From contig FTLJ01000631.1 in assembly GCA_900155495.1 (NCBI GenBank), positions 1 to 51,908 of the forward strand: a stretch of DNA of 51,908 nucleotides, given 5' to 3'. The notes under the pieces were generated by a model. The model did not search any database. It saw only the letters and a list, made by a program, of their open reading frames with translations, and was not told where the DNA came from. Source of the stretch: Porogramme epimiltina (Eukaryota; Basidiomycota; Agaricomycetes; Polyporales; Polyporaceae). Below are positions 23,574 through 35,417 of the stretch, piece after piece. The position numbers were made by a program, and so were the translations under genes. How positions within the stretch are numbered: position 1 is the first letter of the stretch; the number at the start of each line of letters is the position of its first letter.

Positions 23574-26500
23574 TCAAGGCGTCAGCACCGTCGACGCCCG
23601 CGCGAGCCCAGAGGGCCGCCCCGGCGCACGCGCACCGACACGCGCCCCGTGCGCCGCGAACATCCCGACGAGGTCCCCGTCGCTGAAGCTCCGCTCGCCC
23701 GCCGCCAACGCGCCGCCCGTGCCCCCGCTCCCGCTCGCGCCGCCCTGCACCTGGCGCGCCGCGCGGATCTCCGCCGCGACGCTCTCGTACGTCGGGAGGT
23801 CGCGCAGGCTCTCGAGCGGCGTGATGCCGCCGCCGAGGAACCCGCGGCTCGCCATGTCGTAGTCCGGCACCTGCGTGAACGCGTGGTGCAGCATCTCCTG
23901 GCTCGTCATCGGCTCCGGCGCGGGCGTCGCGGGCGTCGACGCCGCCGCGGAGCCCTCCCCGCGCGGCGACCCGTGCGCGACCGCCGCGTGCAGGCTCTGC
24001 AGGTTCGCGTGTGACGACGAGCGCGAGCCGAACGAGAGCGTCGACGAGAGCGACGTGAACGGCTTCATCGCGATGTGGAACAGCCCGTGCGTGTTCCGGC
24101 TCGCCGTGCTGTGCCCGTGCACGAACGTCTGCCCCGGCAGCAGCGGCACCGCCGGCCCCGCCGCGCCCTCCCCCGCGGGCGACGCCGTCCCCGACCCCTC
24201 GTGGCTCCGCTCCGGGCTCCCCGCCCTCGACCCCGCGCGCGAGTTCGCGCGCGAGTTCCGCCGCGACGGGAAGCGGCTCCCGTGGCGGCTCGCGTGCGCG
24301 CTCGGCTGCACGCTCTCCGGCGGCGTGCGGCTCGGCGGCGTCGCGCGCTGCGGGACCGCGGGCGGCGCCTCGGGCGCCTCCCGCCCGAGGCTGAGCAGGA
24401 GCTCCGTGTTGACCCACTCGAGCGCGTGCGCGCCCGGCTGCGGCGCGTGCGGCAGGTGCGCGCTGTGCGGTGGGCGCGCGAGCAGCATGCTCCCCGCGCT
24501 TGCGCCCGCGCCCGAGCCGACCTGCCACGTCTCGAGCAGCGCGGGGCTCTGCACACCGCTCGACGACTCCGAGTGCGTGCCGCCGCCGTTGGTGGCGCGG
24601 TCCGCGGGGAACGTTGGGCTGATCCCATTCACGACCCACGCGTTCGCGACGCGCATCGTCGCCGAGTCGGGGAGGTACGCGTTCGCGACGCGGTCGCGCA
24701 CGTGCGAGGGGTACGACGGCAGCGCGTCCGCGTCCGGGTCGTCCGCGCCCCCTAAGTCCGCCTCGCCGCCCTCGACGTCGCCGGCCTCCAAGAGGAGGCG
24801 GCGCGTGGCGAGCGTAGCGGCGCGCGCCTCGTCGGCTAGGCGGTAGTCGAGGACGTGGATCGGGAGCGAGCAGCGCAGCTCCGAGGTGTGCCCGTCGAGG
24901 TTCCCGATGAGGATGGACCAGCGCACGCGGTGCGTTACTTGAATAGGCTATGAAGTACGGTAAGCGTCGGGTATTAGGCGTCAAGACGCGCTGCGGCGGG
25001 GCTCACCTCCAGCGAGTGGCTGGGCGTCGCGTGCAGCGGGACCGTGATGTGTAGCGAGGTGACGACATCGGTGGAGGGCTCCATGAGAAGCTCTTCGGGC
25101 GTTCCTGTGGCTGGGCCTGGGGCAGGGGCAGAGGGCAAGGACAGGTCGGCGGTGCTCGCGCTCGCAGACGGCCCCGCAGAGGTCTCTGGTGTCAATGCGG
25201 CCACCGAGTGGACCGCACCACTGCCTGATGATCGCGTTGTGGTCGAAGTGAGTGGGGCGAGCTCCAAGGGCGTGTGAGCCGGCGACTGCGGTCTTGAGCT
25301 AGAGGGCCCGACAGGGGGGAAATACGAGCCGTGGCTGTTCGCGTGCGCGTGGCCGGGGGTTTGCACGGGCGACGTCGACATCGACACGCGCGAGGTGTTC
25401 GAGCCGCCGGAGAGGAGGGGGACGCGGAAGCGGTGGTGCTGCTCGTGCACGCAGACGGCCTTGCCCTCGACGATGTCGTGCTTGGTGCTCGCGATGACGC
25501 GCGTGTTCTCCTGGCAGCCGGATCGAGACCACAGCTTGACGGTTTCGTTCACGGTCGTCGTGACGCTCATGACGCGCGCGCCCTTCGCCAGGGGTTGGAA
25601 TTTGACGATTGCCGTAAGGCGCTCGCCCGCTGCCCAAGCTTTGTGGGGGATCATGATCGAGTACATGAGCTTCTCGGGCCAGGTGTTTTCGATCTCGAGC
25701 GTTTGCTGGTACTCGAGGGCCTCAGTGCCGTAGCCGCGCATGATCGTAATGGGGTGCAGGGCCGTAATGTCGCGGTGCGTAAGGCCGAAGCCACCACGAA
25801 TCACCTGCGCACGGAGCTTGTACTGGACAGACGCGCCGCCCATCGCCGATGTGTAAATCGTCGAGGGGAGCGAGCCGCCAATCTGGAGCTGGAACGGGAA
25901 TAGATGGCGCCCGGCTTTCAGGGTGTGTGCGTGGTGGCGGTCGCCTTCGAGGAAGGACCATTCATGATTACACACGACGTAGGTCAGCTGAGAGGTGCTG
26001 AGCGCGAGTCTGGGGGTGCGGTCGGGTCAGCGAGCGAATAACGAGGCGGATGCATAAGACGCGGCGTCGACGTGCGACGTGAATGCAAATCCCGGCGGGG
26101 AAAAACGGTCTCGTGCGCGAATGGCCTCGCGCGTAGTGCAAATAGGGTTCCGCGTACGCCGAGAAACGTACGGGCTGGACTAGGCTGCGCAGAAGAGAAG
26201 GCGCGCGACGCATACACGGCGGCGGGTGTGTGCGAGCGCGGGGGCGGGGGCGAGTGAATGGGGATACGCTGGGAGTGCGAATGACGCTCCACAGTGCGGG
26301 GAAGAGAAAGAAGGAAGAGGCGGGGGTCATAGGGACGGAGGCAAAACGTAATAGAAAGGCTACTCACGGCTCGGCAGCGGAGGCGGGGAGACGAGCCTTG
26401 CCGCGGAACTGGAGGGTAATCTCCTTGATGGAGGTGGGCTCGGATAGGTGGAGGACGACGTTACCGCTGAGGAGGGCGGGGTTGACGTCTACGCCGGTGC

Positions 26501-26753
26501 CGCGGAGACAAAGGACGTCGTTGTTGACGTTGATCTCGAGGTGGGGGTGCCTGTCGGTGCGCTCGCGGTGAGGCATGTCGCGGTGCTGCTGGTGCTGGCC
26601 CTGGTGTTGGTTCTGTATGAGGAGCTCTGGTGGCGGAGGGAGTACTGGGGGGTGGGGGTCGAAGGGGCGGAGTGCAGCATGGAGGGCCGCTGAGAGAGCG
26701 TCCTCCTCAGGGGGTGGAGGGGGAGTGGGTGTGCGGGCGAGTACATAAGACAT
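23574..26753 (-). CDS. Alpha-arrestin (arrestin-related trafficking adaptor)
   Basis: Three exons on the minus strand, 26753-26368, 25997-25007 and 24947-23574, giving 916 aa. A Pro/Gln-rich start (TPTPPPPPEED) precedes the arrestin N-domain (VVLHLSEPTSIKEITLQFRG, then YVVCNHEWSFLEGDRHHAHT and FPFQLQIGGSLPSTI). The arrestin C-domain follows (LRAQVIRGG to VNETVKLWSR), then long Ser/Pro/Ala-rich linkers. Three PY-type motifs, LPSY, VPDY and LPTY, lie in the C-terminal third. In yeast such motifs recruit the Rsp5 (Nedd4) ubiquitin ligase so that plasma-membrane transporters are ubiquitinated and endocytosed; this is family knowledge. The second intron needs the CATAG acceptor at 24948-24949 rather than TCAAG, which would give an immediate stop. 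The first intron is 370 nt, long for this window. The ATG at 26753 is the first in the frame that gives a sensible N-terminus. Confidence 0.87.
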
Positions 26754-29700
26754 TGTGAAAGGATCCGGGGAGGAGAAGGGTGATGAAAGAAGAAAGGAAG
26801 CCGAGGGGGAGAATAGGGATGGGCCGCAGCGGGAGAGAGGGGGCGACCGAAAGAATGGGTGTGCCGGGGAGAGTGCGTGGGTGGGCCTCGAAACGGAGGG
26901 CCGCGCAGGCTCGAGACACGGGAGAAGGCCGAGGGCGGCGGGGACCTGGAAGGGTGGCGGGCTGGTGCTGGAGGGCCGGTGCTGGAGGGGGACCAGCTGG
27001 AGCCGGCGGTGGTGGCGGGGAGAGCAGAGCGCAGACCCCAGCGAGAGCGGGCGCGCGAGATCTTGAGGTACAGCCAGAGACGGAGAGGCAGATCTCCGAT
27101 GCCGATTTATGTTTTCCGGGAAAAGTAGCAGCAGCCGATACAGGCTCGGTCGCACTCGGGCCTTCCGGCGCGGACCGCCGCTCCAGATCGCCCCGGCGCC
27201 TGACCAGCCTGTCCCCTCCGCTAGCCGCCCGCTGCGTCCCAAATTAATTTCTCCCGATCGCTTGATAACCGTATTCGACGTCACTTTCCTCGGACCGCCC
27301 CCTCCGGCCTTTTCCGCCCCCGCTGCGAGCTCGCTGGGCGCTCGATCGCGGGCTGGCCCAGAATTTGCCCGCGCGTGCTGCTGGCGGCGACGCACCCACG
27401 CCCGCGCGCGGTTGCTGCAACGTTGCAGGCCGTCGTGCCTTCGCTACGTCCTCGCGCGCTGCCGCTGGCATCGCCTGTTCTTATCTCTCCAGCCACACAC
27501 CGCCAGCATCAAGCTCAACAGTCCCCAATTGCACAGTATCAAACCCCATCGATAGCCCCAGGCACCCTCGCCTTCCAAGCACTCGTCCGCGCAAATTTGC
27601 GCTCCTTCGTCCGCCGAGAACAATACTGCGACCGAGGGGCACCGAGTCGGACGGGCGGCATGGGCTGCGAGGACATGGTACAGCACGCGTCCCGGAAGGG
27701 CATCTTGGAGCGAGAAGCAGCGCCACAAAGCTGCTGGAGAACGCCGAGCTTTCCCCTTGCGTCGCAGCCCCCTTCTCGTCTCTGCCGCCCCCCGCCACGC
27801 CTGCTGCCCTCCCTTTCCCGGCCCCTCCTTCCCATCCCGGGCCCATCTCGGCCCATCTGCGGCCCTGTCTCCGCCCACCCGCCCCCAGTCCGCTGCCTGC
27901 CCGCTCGCGGCGCGGGGGCCAGCCTACCAACCGCCCTGGCACGCACCCCCGCGCAGACACGTCGACGCACGGTCGCATGGTGCGCGCGCCATGCGTGCGC
28001 GCACCTTCTGCAGCAGCGGCCCGCGCGCGCGGGCGCGTGCGCGGTCACGGTCACGGTCTCGCCCCGCGCGACGTCCGCGGCGGCCCCTGGCGTCCCTCGC
28101 GAGTCGCGTCCATTCCCCTGCCTCCCTTCGCGCCCCCCCCCCCCTTCGCACGCGTGCGTCATCGCACGAGAAAAATTCAGCCCGCCCTCCTCATCTTCCG
28201 CCCGCTGATGCAAGAACCCGCCGTCCACGCGCCGACATAACGAAAACATCGCACGCCCCTGCTCATGTCCGCGGTCCGCCGCCGCGTCGTTGCCCACCTC
28301 GCGGCCGCAACCTACCACCCTGCGGGGCCCAGCGTGCCCGCCCTCGCAATGCCGCGTTCGCAGCGCAAATTGGTCGCGAGCTCAATCGCAACACACGACT
28401 GGGAGACGGCGGCGCACGCGCCGTGCGATTGAGCGTCCGCCGCACTAGAACATTCCGCCATGCCATGCCACACCCGCGGCGGAAGCTTCCGTGCCCCCCC
28501 CCCTCCCCTCCCCTCCGGTGAATTCGCTGGACGCCAACCCGCGCGCGTCCCGCCGGCCCTGCACGGCGGGCGCTGGGAGGATCTGCAGGTACGTTCCCAT
28601 GCGTGTATTCCGTACACCCTGTCTATGTCCCGGACGCTGTCTTTTGCGGCTGCGCGCCCCTCGTAACGCGCAGCGCAGTTTGTCGGCGCGGCGTATCCTC
28701 GACGCGCCTGCCCCAGGGCTCCAGGGCCTTGCTTCTGCTTTGTTCTAAAGCATGTTGAAAGACAGGCCTTCCAGGTGGGCGTCGGGCGTAGCGTGCCACC
28801 ACCGCCAGCCACCGCCTGGAAGTGTCGACCGCGCCGATCCGATCGAACGCGGTTGACATATCTAGAAATCGTCGGGCGAGATCAGCCCCTCACTACCGCA
28901 AGCGAGAGAGAGCGCGCGCGGAGGGCAACGGAAGTTTGCGCACGCGCACGCCCAGACGCCACACGCGTGTGTATGCGTGCACAGATGTCTTGTGTATCTC
29001 GAAATTCGAATCTCGATGCGCGCCTCGGTGCGGCGAGGCTCGACGCCGCGTCGCTGGTGGCGGCGCGCACACAGGCACGTTCGTCCGGCGTTTTATCATG
29101 ATCCAACTGCCGGCCTCAGCCTGCGTCGTTTTACGCGGCCGTGGCGGGTTGCGTCGGGTGCGCCGCGGAGCTGGAACGCGCGAAACTTCCCTAATCACGT
29201 CGTCGGCAGCTCGGCTCGCAAAGTTTCTGTTCAGACATATCTCGGTTCTCTCCCGCGCGGTTCAAGGCTACATATCTACTTGCCTCTCACGACGTTCGCG
29301 GTCGAGAACCCTGTGCCAGAAGACGAGGCCCCCTGCGAGAGGGCCATCGCTCGCGGCGCGCTTCCAAAGATGATGATGGCGTCCCAGCTCGCTTCTCGAT
29401 GCTGCCGCACAGGCCGCCGCCGCCCACGGCGCACTCAAACGGACGCGCGCACGCCCCCCCAACATTCACGCAGGAACGTTTTGCGGTGGGGAGGAGTCTG
29501 GGGCAGGAAACTTGACCCGACAAGGGCGCTCCCCAGGCACGGCGCTCGTCTGCGGTAGGTTCGCGGTACAAAATTGATCTTCCATTTGCTGTGCGCAGCG
29601 GCAGTTGGGAACACAAAAACGACCCTACTCTGTTTGTGATAGGGCCCACGCGTCGTCTTCGCGCCTTCTATACTACTCGCGCGCTCCAGCATCCTACCCC

Positions 29701-32574
29701 CCAGAATGTTTGGGAACTGAATAGCCCTCCATTCCGGGGGGCTCTTGTTCAACAGTTCCAACATTCCACCCCGCCTCCTGCGCGTCATGAATCATGATAT
29801 CCACCTTATCTCTATGTTGTCAGAACAATCGAAACGCTGCGGTACACCGCCGTGCATGCTTCGCGCCTTCTCGCTTCCCCCGGGCCTTGGGTCGCTGACT
29901 CACGGCGACTCTAGAGCGCGATGTCCATCCACCGCCCTCAGGCTCCTGCAGAATCGGAGTCGGAGTCGCGGTCGGAGCGAAGGCTCAAAGCCTCTCGCGC
30001 GATCTGTGCCCGCTGCGCAGACGTGGGAGCGCCTCGCGCCCTTTTTCTTTCTTTCTTGGGCGACCGGTGCGATCGTCCCGCCAAGATACGACGCGGCCGG
30101 AGGGCGCCCTCGCCACGTTCGCCCGCGGCGCTGTGCAACCTCTCGATTTTCGGCACAGCATTTCACGGTCTGGCGTCACCCAGGGGCGCGAGACAAACGT
30201 GCGACTCGCGAGCCCGTCACACCTACCTGCGAACGCCGGCGCGTGCCACAGGACGCATCCGAGCGCGTCCATCGATGGCCCTCGTCGTCCGGATGCGGGT
30301 ATGTATGTGTGTGCGGCGGCGTCGCGACGGGCGGAACGGCGCGCTGGGGCGGTGGCGTGCCACGCGTGTATGTGGGCTCTGGGCTCTGGCCCCTGGCCAC
30401 TGGGCATCCTTCCTTGGTCCCCAGAAGATGGGCGATAAGTGGCCCGCGCGCATTGGGCGACGGGCAGGGCTGCGCGGGACGGATCTCGCAGGACTACGAC
30501 CGGGTCCGTGCGCGTATGTTGCGAATCGTGTCGCGATGCGGCCGTGGGTGGTGGCGCCGCCGGCGATGGCGATGGCGAGGCAAAGGAACGAGGATAACGA
30601 CTCATGAGGGTTCCGTGGACGCATCGCGCCGGTAATTAACGCGGCGTGCCTTGCTCTATCGCCCCCAATCCTGTCGCGGTAGCCTTTGTGCCAAATGGAC
30701 ACCCAATACATATACTTACAAGGCCCGGCGGATGTGACTTTGGGGACGTCATCGGTGCCGACAGGGCTAGCCTAGTGCCTGCGTGCTAGTCGCGATAGCG
30801 TTCTCCGAGGCTGACTGGGCAAAGATACCAGATAAAGACGGCTTCTGTAGTGGTGCACCTGAATTCTCAAGCGGCACCGCGGAACACCGCGCGCCGCGCG
30901 ACACAGAGACAAGGACGGTCGAAGGGACCCCCAAGTACGCGCGCGCTCAGGCTGGCTGGCCCCGTCTCCCTATTACGGCGCAGGTGGCGACATAACCAGG
31001 ACGCATTATGCCGAACGCGCACAATCGCGCATTCCGAGATGGCACCGCGCCGCCGCTGAGATATCTGGGCCCCGTCAAAACGTGCAGCGTAACGCGTAAA
31101 GTCTAGAGATAGACGCAAACCCCGGTCCGCCGGCGCGGGTTGGCTATATGCGTCCGCCCGGGGGAGCCGTAGTGCGTTGCCGTCGACGGTGTGTGTGCGA
31201 GGTATTCCCGTTAGCGGTGCACGGCTTCGGCTGCCAACGTCAGAGAAGTTAGAACTGCCTGTTCATGGCCTTGCCAGGCTGTGGTGCATGACGCTCAAAC
31301 AGGAGGAGGTGAGGAGAGTTATCAGCACGGCGGCAGAGCGAACGTCCACAGACTTGGAGCTCAGGGCGAAACCCAAACTGACCACCACCACATCCTGAAC
31401 AAACATAGGCAGAATCCCCGTCCCCCAGGCCCCCAATCGCCTTAAGAGAAGCCCGACGAAGGAAAACGTCATCACCGCCGACGCGCGCGACAATAAGGCA
31501 AGACGCACCCCAAATCCACCTCTCCCCTTCCAACCCTCTTCCGACCCCGCTTCCCAGCCCATTCAACGCGTGCGCACCCACCCTCGTCGTCTAGCGCCCA
31601 GCGCCACGACGCAACCCTGCCAGTGGCGACGTGGACAACGATGCGGGCATGCACCCTGCATAAGCATACGCATACGTATCAAGCGCGCCGGCGCCCGGGG
31701 AAGGCAACTCGGGGCGCGCGGAATGGAAGCTCGCGCATGGACATCGAAGTTCGTGGTGTGCACCCTGCGCGTGCGTTCTAGCTCGTCCGTGGGAGTCTCC
31801 GCGGCGGCGGAAAACAAACGCGTATGACGAAGACAAGCTCAGGTCCAGCACTGCGCTTCTAGCACGGAGGTCAGTCTGCGCCGCGGGCTGAGGGCTGAGG
31901 GGCCTAGATTGCGACGGCCTCGGGGGCGGATTCGCAAAGCGTCGCGGGGCTGAGTCCAGGAGGACGTGCAGCGATTTTACGACAAATCGCGCGTAGCGCA
32001 CCGTAAGCAAGTAGGTACGCGACGCGGGCGAAACGGAAGTACCAGGGGTGACGTAGTAAGTAGGTGCTTGCCGGCGCGCGTCTGCACACGCGGCGCAGAT
32101 CTGGGCGGGCGTAGTTCGACGCCCAGACCGCGCAGGCCCACGACACTCGCAGCCCTGCCCCCGAGAACTCGACAAGGCGACAAAGGGGGGACGGGTGAAC
32201 ACGGACGAAGGGCCAAACACGAGCGCAAATGTGCCGTAACCCGTCGTCGCCCGCAGTCGCCCCCGTGCGGACTATGCCTCTCAGGGATCGGCAAAAGTGG
32301 GACCCACATCACGCCACGGCGCGAGGGTGAGTCGCGGTAAGTACATCGATTACAACAGGGGTAAGAGAGTAAGCTTTGAGGAGAGGGGGGGGGTAACTAC
32401 GCATAACGCGCACTTTCGCGAGACCCGAGTTCGAGCAGCAGCACAACCATCCGGCGCGCGGGCGAACGCAGCATACGCGTCGATCCGCCGGCGGCAAAAC
32501 AGAGACAGAGACACAGACCCACTGAAACAGCAAAACAAAAATCCATCCGGGGCCACACGAAACGCACGGCGCGC
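26754..32574. other. 5.8 kb GC- and CpG-rich region without a recognisable gene
   Basis: The left part is the 5' leader and promoter of the arrestin gene. Beyond it the sequence is very rich in C, G and CpG, with a run of 12 Cs at 28133-28144. Frames of 60-340 codons overlap in several registers on both strands and encode Arg/Ala/Pro-rich products with no family motif. This is what random GC-rich DNA produces. No ATG-led frame with a conserved domain, tRNA, rRNA or transposon end was recognised. High CpG argues against long-term methylation-driven decay. Confidence 0.4.
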
Positions 32575-35038
32575 TCACGCCTTGTACAGCGCGTCCAAGA
32601 ACGCCTCCGCGATGTTCCCGACCATCGTCGGCCCGACGGGGCTCGACTCGCCCAGCCCTGCGCACGGCACGGTCAGCCCGGCCTCGAACACGACGCGGAG
32701 CGATAGCAAGGGAGAACGGGGGCAGGGGAAGGGGCAGAGAAGTAGGGAGGGGAGACGCACCGTAGAGCATCACCATCGTGCCCTTGCCGGTGGGCGCGAG
32801 CTTCGCCTCGCGGATCGCGTCCTTGAGGTCCGCGATGAGGTTGTCGACCATCGGCACGGTGAGGCGCTGTGTGTGTGCGGGACGGGCCCCGCCGGCGGGT
32901 CGCCGATCAGTACGTGCAATCGGAAGCAGCAACGAGAGATGCGGGAGAAGGAGCGAGGGGGAAAGGGCGCGAGGGGAAGTGGAGTGCTCGGAACGGGCGA
33001 CGGAACAGGGCGAGGGGAGGGGCGGGGGAAGGGACGGAGACCGGCGCCACAGGCAGTTAAAAGGGCATGAAGAGGGGGAGGGCGGACGACGGGGCGAGAA
33101 GACGCACCGTGACGGCGATGTGGACCGCGGCGGGGTTGCTGATACCGTTCAGGTGCCAGCCCTTCTGGCTCATGGCGTCGCCGACCTCGAGCACGTTGAG
33201 CTCCACGCCGTGCGCGGCCGCGAACGCCACGACGGACGCGGGCGGGTTCCCGAGCACGCGCAGCTCCGGGATCTCCGTCCGGATGCGGTGCGCGATCGTC
33301 TTCGCTGCGGAGACGATGCTCCGGCAGGACTCGAGGTAGCCTCTGCGGGCGCGAGAGCGAGGTAAGTCGCTAACCGGAGAGAAGGGGAGGGGAGGACGCA
33401 CGCGTGGCCCATGTATTGCATCGCGGCCCAGGTTCCGGCGATGAGCGCGCCGGGGCTGAGGGGCATAATGTGAGATGAGACGCAGTTAGGCTTGCGATCA
33501 ACCTACCGGGAACCAGCAATGCTGGGGGAGGCGTACACGCCACCGACCCAGTCAGGGTTCACGTAGTACTGGAAGCGGCGGAGCTCGGCGTTCTTGTACA
33601 TGATCACTGAGTTGCCCTACGACAAGCCTCAGTACCTCCTCCATGCAGTCCGTGCCCACCAAACACGTACCTTCGGCGCGAAACCATACTATGGGAGAAC
33701 GTACGCATATAAGCGTCGGATCAGAGAGCGGTGTATAACGACGCCAAACGTACCTTGTGAGTATCACAACTGATACTCGTGACACCCTTAACGCTGAAGT
33801 CGAAGGGCTCCACAGGGAAGCCAGCCTCCTTAACGAATGGCATGATGAAGCTGCCCAGGCAGCAGTCGACATGCAGACCGATCTTGTACTTGTGCGCGAG
33901 CTTGCCAAGGGAAACGATATCGTCCTGGCAGCCATCCGGGAAGTTGATTGCAGAGCCAACAAGCTATAACACGAGGTAAGCGGAGGTATGAGTGTATACT
34001 GGAAATGTCACTTACCATAATCGTGTTAGGGTTGATGGCACGCGCGACATGCGCGAGGTCGACCTGGCGGGTCTCCGGGTCAACCGGGATCGTGTGCACC
34101 TTGATACCCATGTACGCTGCGCCCTTGTCAAACGCCGCGTGCGCGGAAATGGGCACAATCCTGCACAAACTCTATCAGCACCCACACCCTACAACTTGCG
34201 CACGCGACATACATCTCGGGTTCGGTAATGCCCTTGGTGGCCCTGGCCCAGTCGCGGTACGTCTTCACGGCCATGACGATCGACTCGGTACCGCCAGAGG
34301 TGGTGACACCGGCGCCATTGGGGTTGTTGTACATCTTGAGGACCATCGCCACAATCTCGGCCTCCATCTTGCGTACGGCGGGGAACACGTCGGGATGGAG
34401 GGGGTTCGACACGCAATACCTGTCGAATGCGGAGACAATGACCTTCTGCATGTCCTCACCGCCATCTACATTACACCACACCGGTGGCAAACGCGAAAGG
34501 AGGCTTGGTTACGCATATCCACGAGAGAGGGGTCACGGGCACTCACGGTACACGGCACCCGAGACCTTGCCGTCGCGCCAGTCCGTGTGCGAGTTGGCCT
34601 GCTGGTCCATCTTCGCCATCTCCGCGAGGATCCACTCCGGGTCCTGGCCCTGCGCGGGGAGGGCGAGGTAGCGGGTGACGCCGGGGCCCTGGGGCACCAT
34701 CTTCTTCTCAATGTCGAGACGCGCCTTGCCGAGCTCCTCGTCGACCTTCTTCTTGGCCGTCGGGAAGCGCAGCGCGAGAAGAATGGCCTCCTGCACGCAG
34801 CAGTCAGGGGACGGACGACGCGTGCCGGGCGGGGATGGAGACGCACCTGGAGGACGAAGCGGTAGAAGTCGCGGACGGTTTGAACGATGCCCCGCGCGCG
34901 GAGGTGCCGCTGGACCTTGAGGGTGCGGGTGAGGACGAGGTAGATGACGACGGCATTGGTGAAGTTCTGCCAGTAGGAGCGGCCGGAGGGGGAGAGCGCG
35001 AGCGCAGCAGCCCGTGCGCGCACTACGAGCTTGTCCAT
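32575..35038 (-). CDS. DPL1: Sphingosine-1-phosphate lyase
   Basis: Pyridoxal-phosphate enzyme of the ER that irreversibly splits phosphorylated long-chain bases into a fatty aldehyde and phosphoethanolamine, the exit step of sphingolipid breakdown. Eleven exons on the minus strand: 35038-34847, 34790-34547, 34465-34213, 34160-34016, 33963-33754, 33688-33671, 33616-33507, 33455-33402, 33342-33108, 32866-32761 and 32657-32575, giving 549 aa, the usual length. An N-terminal membrane helix ([11 protein letters not shown]) is followed by [29 protein letters not shown] (PLP phosphate loop), [30 protein letters not shown] (PLP-stacking and ring-nitrogen region), SCDTHK with catalytic Lys348, and [17 protein letters not shown]. 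Exon 5 ends exactly at Lys348, and the next exon is only 18 nt (YGFAPK). The intron before exon 10 is 241 nt. The gene is divergent from prefoldin 4. Confidence 0.94.
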
Positions 35039-35417
35039 CGCGGTCGTTAGGTCGGTGTCGGTGTCGCCTGGTGCTCTATGCGGTGGTGGGGCGCGAGGGG
35101 CGCGTAGGGGGGGTCGACGTGGCCCGGCGACGGTGGTGGTGGGGGTGCGGGAGAGAGGGGCGCGTGGGCGGTCGCGGCAGAAGTGTACGAGGTGATGAGG
35201 CCTGCGCCGTTCCAGGGCCCGTCAGACGCGTTAGCACCTTCGCCCTCGTCGCCGCATGTGCATGACGCTCTCCCGGCCACCCGGCTCACAACGCGGGCCG
35301 GCGGCACCCTTGCCCAATGCGGACAATCGGGAGATAACCGCCCTCCTCATCGCGTACGCAGATCTCCCCGCCGCTGCCGGTCCCGCCTCGCGCTAAGCCT
35401 CTTCGTCCGCCGCCACC
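35039..35417. promoter_or_regulatory. Divergent promoter between S1P lyase and prefoldin 4
   Basis: The 379 bases between two oppositely directed starts must drive both genes. A GGGGCG/GGCGCG-type GC-rich core lies at about 35,080-35,170. A strong GCCACCATG start context precedes prefoldin 4 at 35412-35420. No TATA box is evident. Confidence 0.45.

Noticed and set aside
24941..24960. TCAAG acceptor for arrestin exon 3
   Set aside because: It would place TAA directly after the junction. The CATAG acceptor seven bases earlier keeps the frame (LE-PIQVTHRVRW).
23482..24984. 500-codon open frame on the minus strand overlapping arrestin exon 3 in another register
   Set aside because: The Arg/Ala/Gly-rich product matches nothing, while the arrestin frame carries PY motifs and joins properly to upstream exons.
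27365..28240. Two overlapping plus-strand frames of nearly 300 codons
   Set aside because: Products are Pro/Ala/Arg/Ser low-complexity in two registers of the same DNA, with antisense equivalents. No ATG context or domain supports either.
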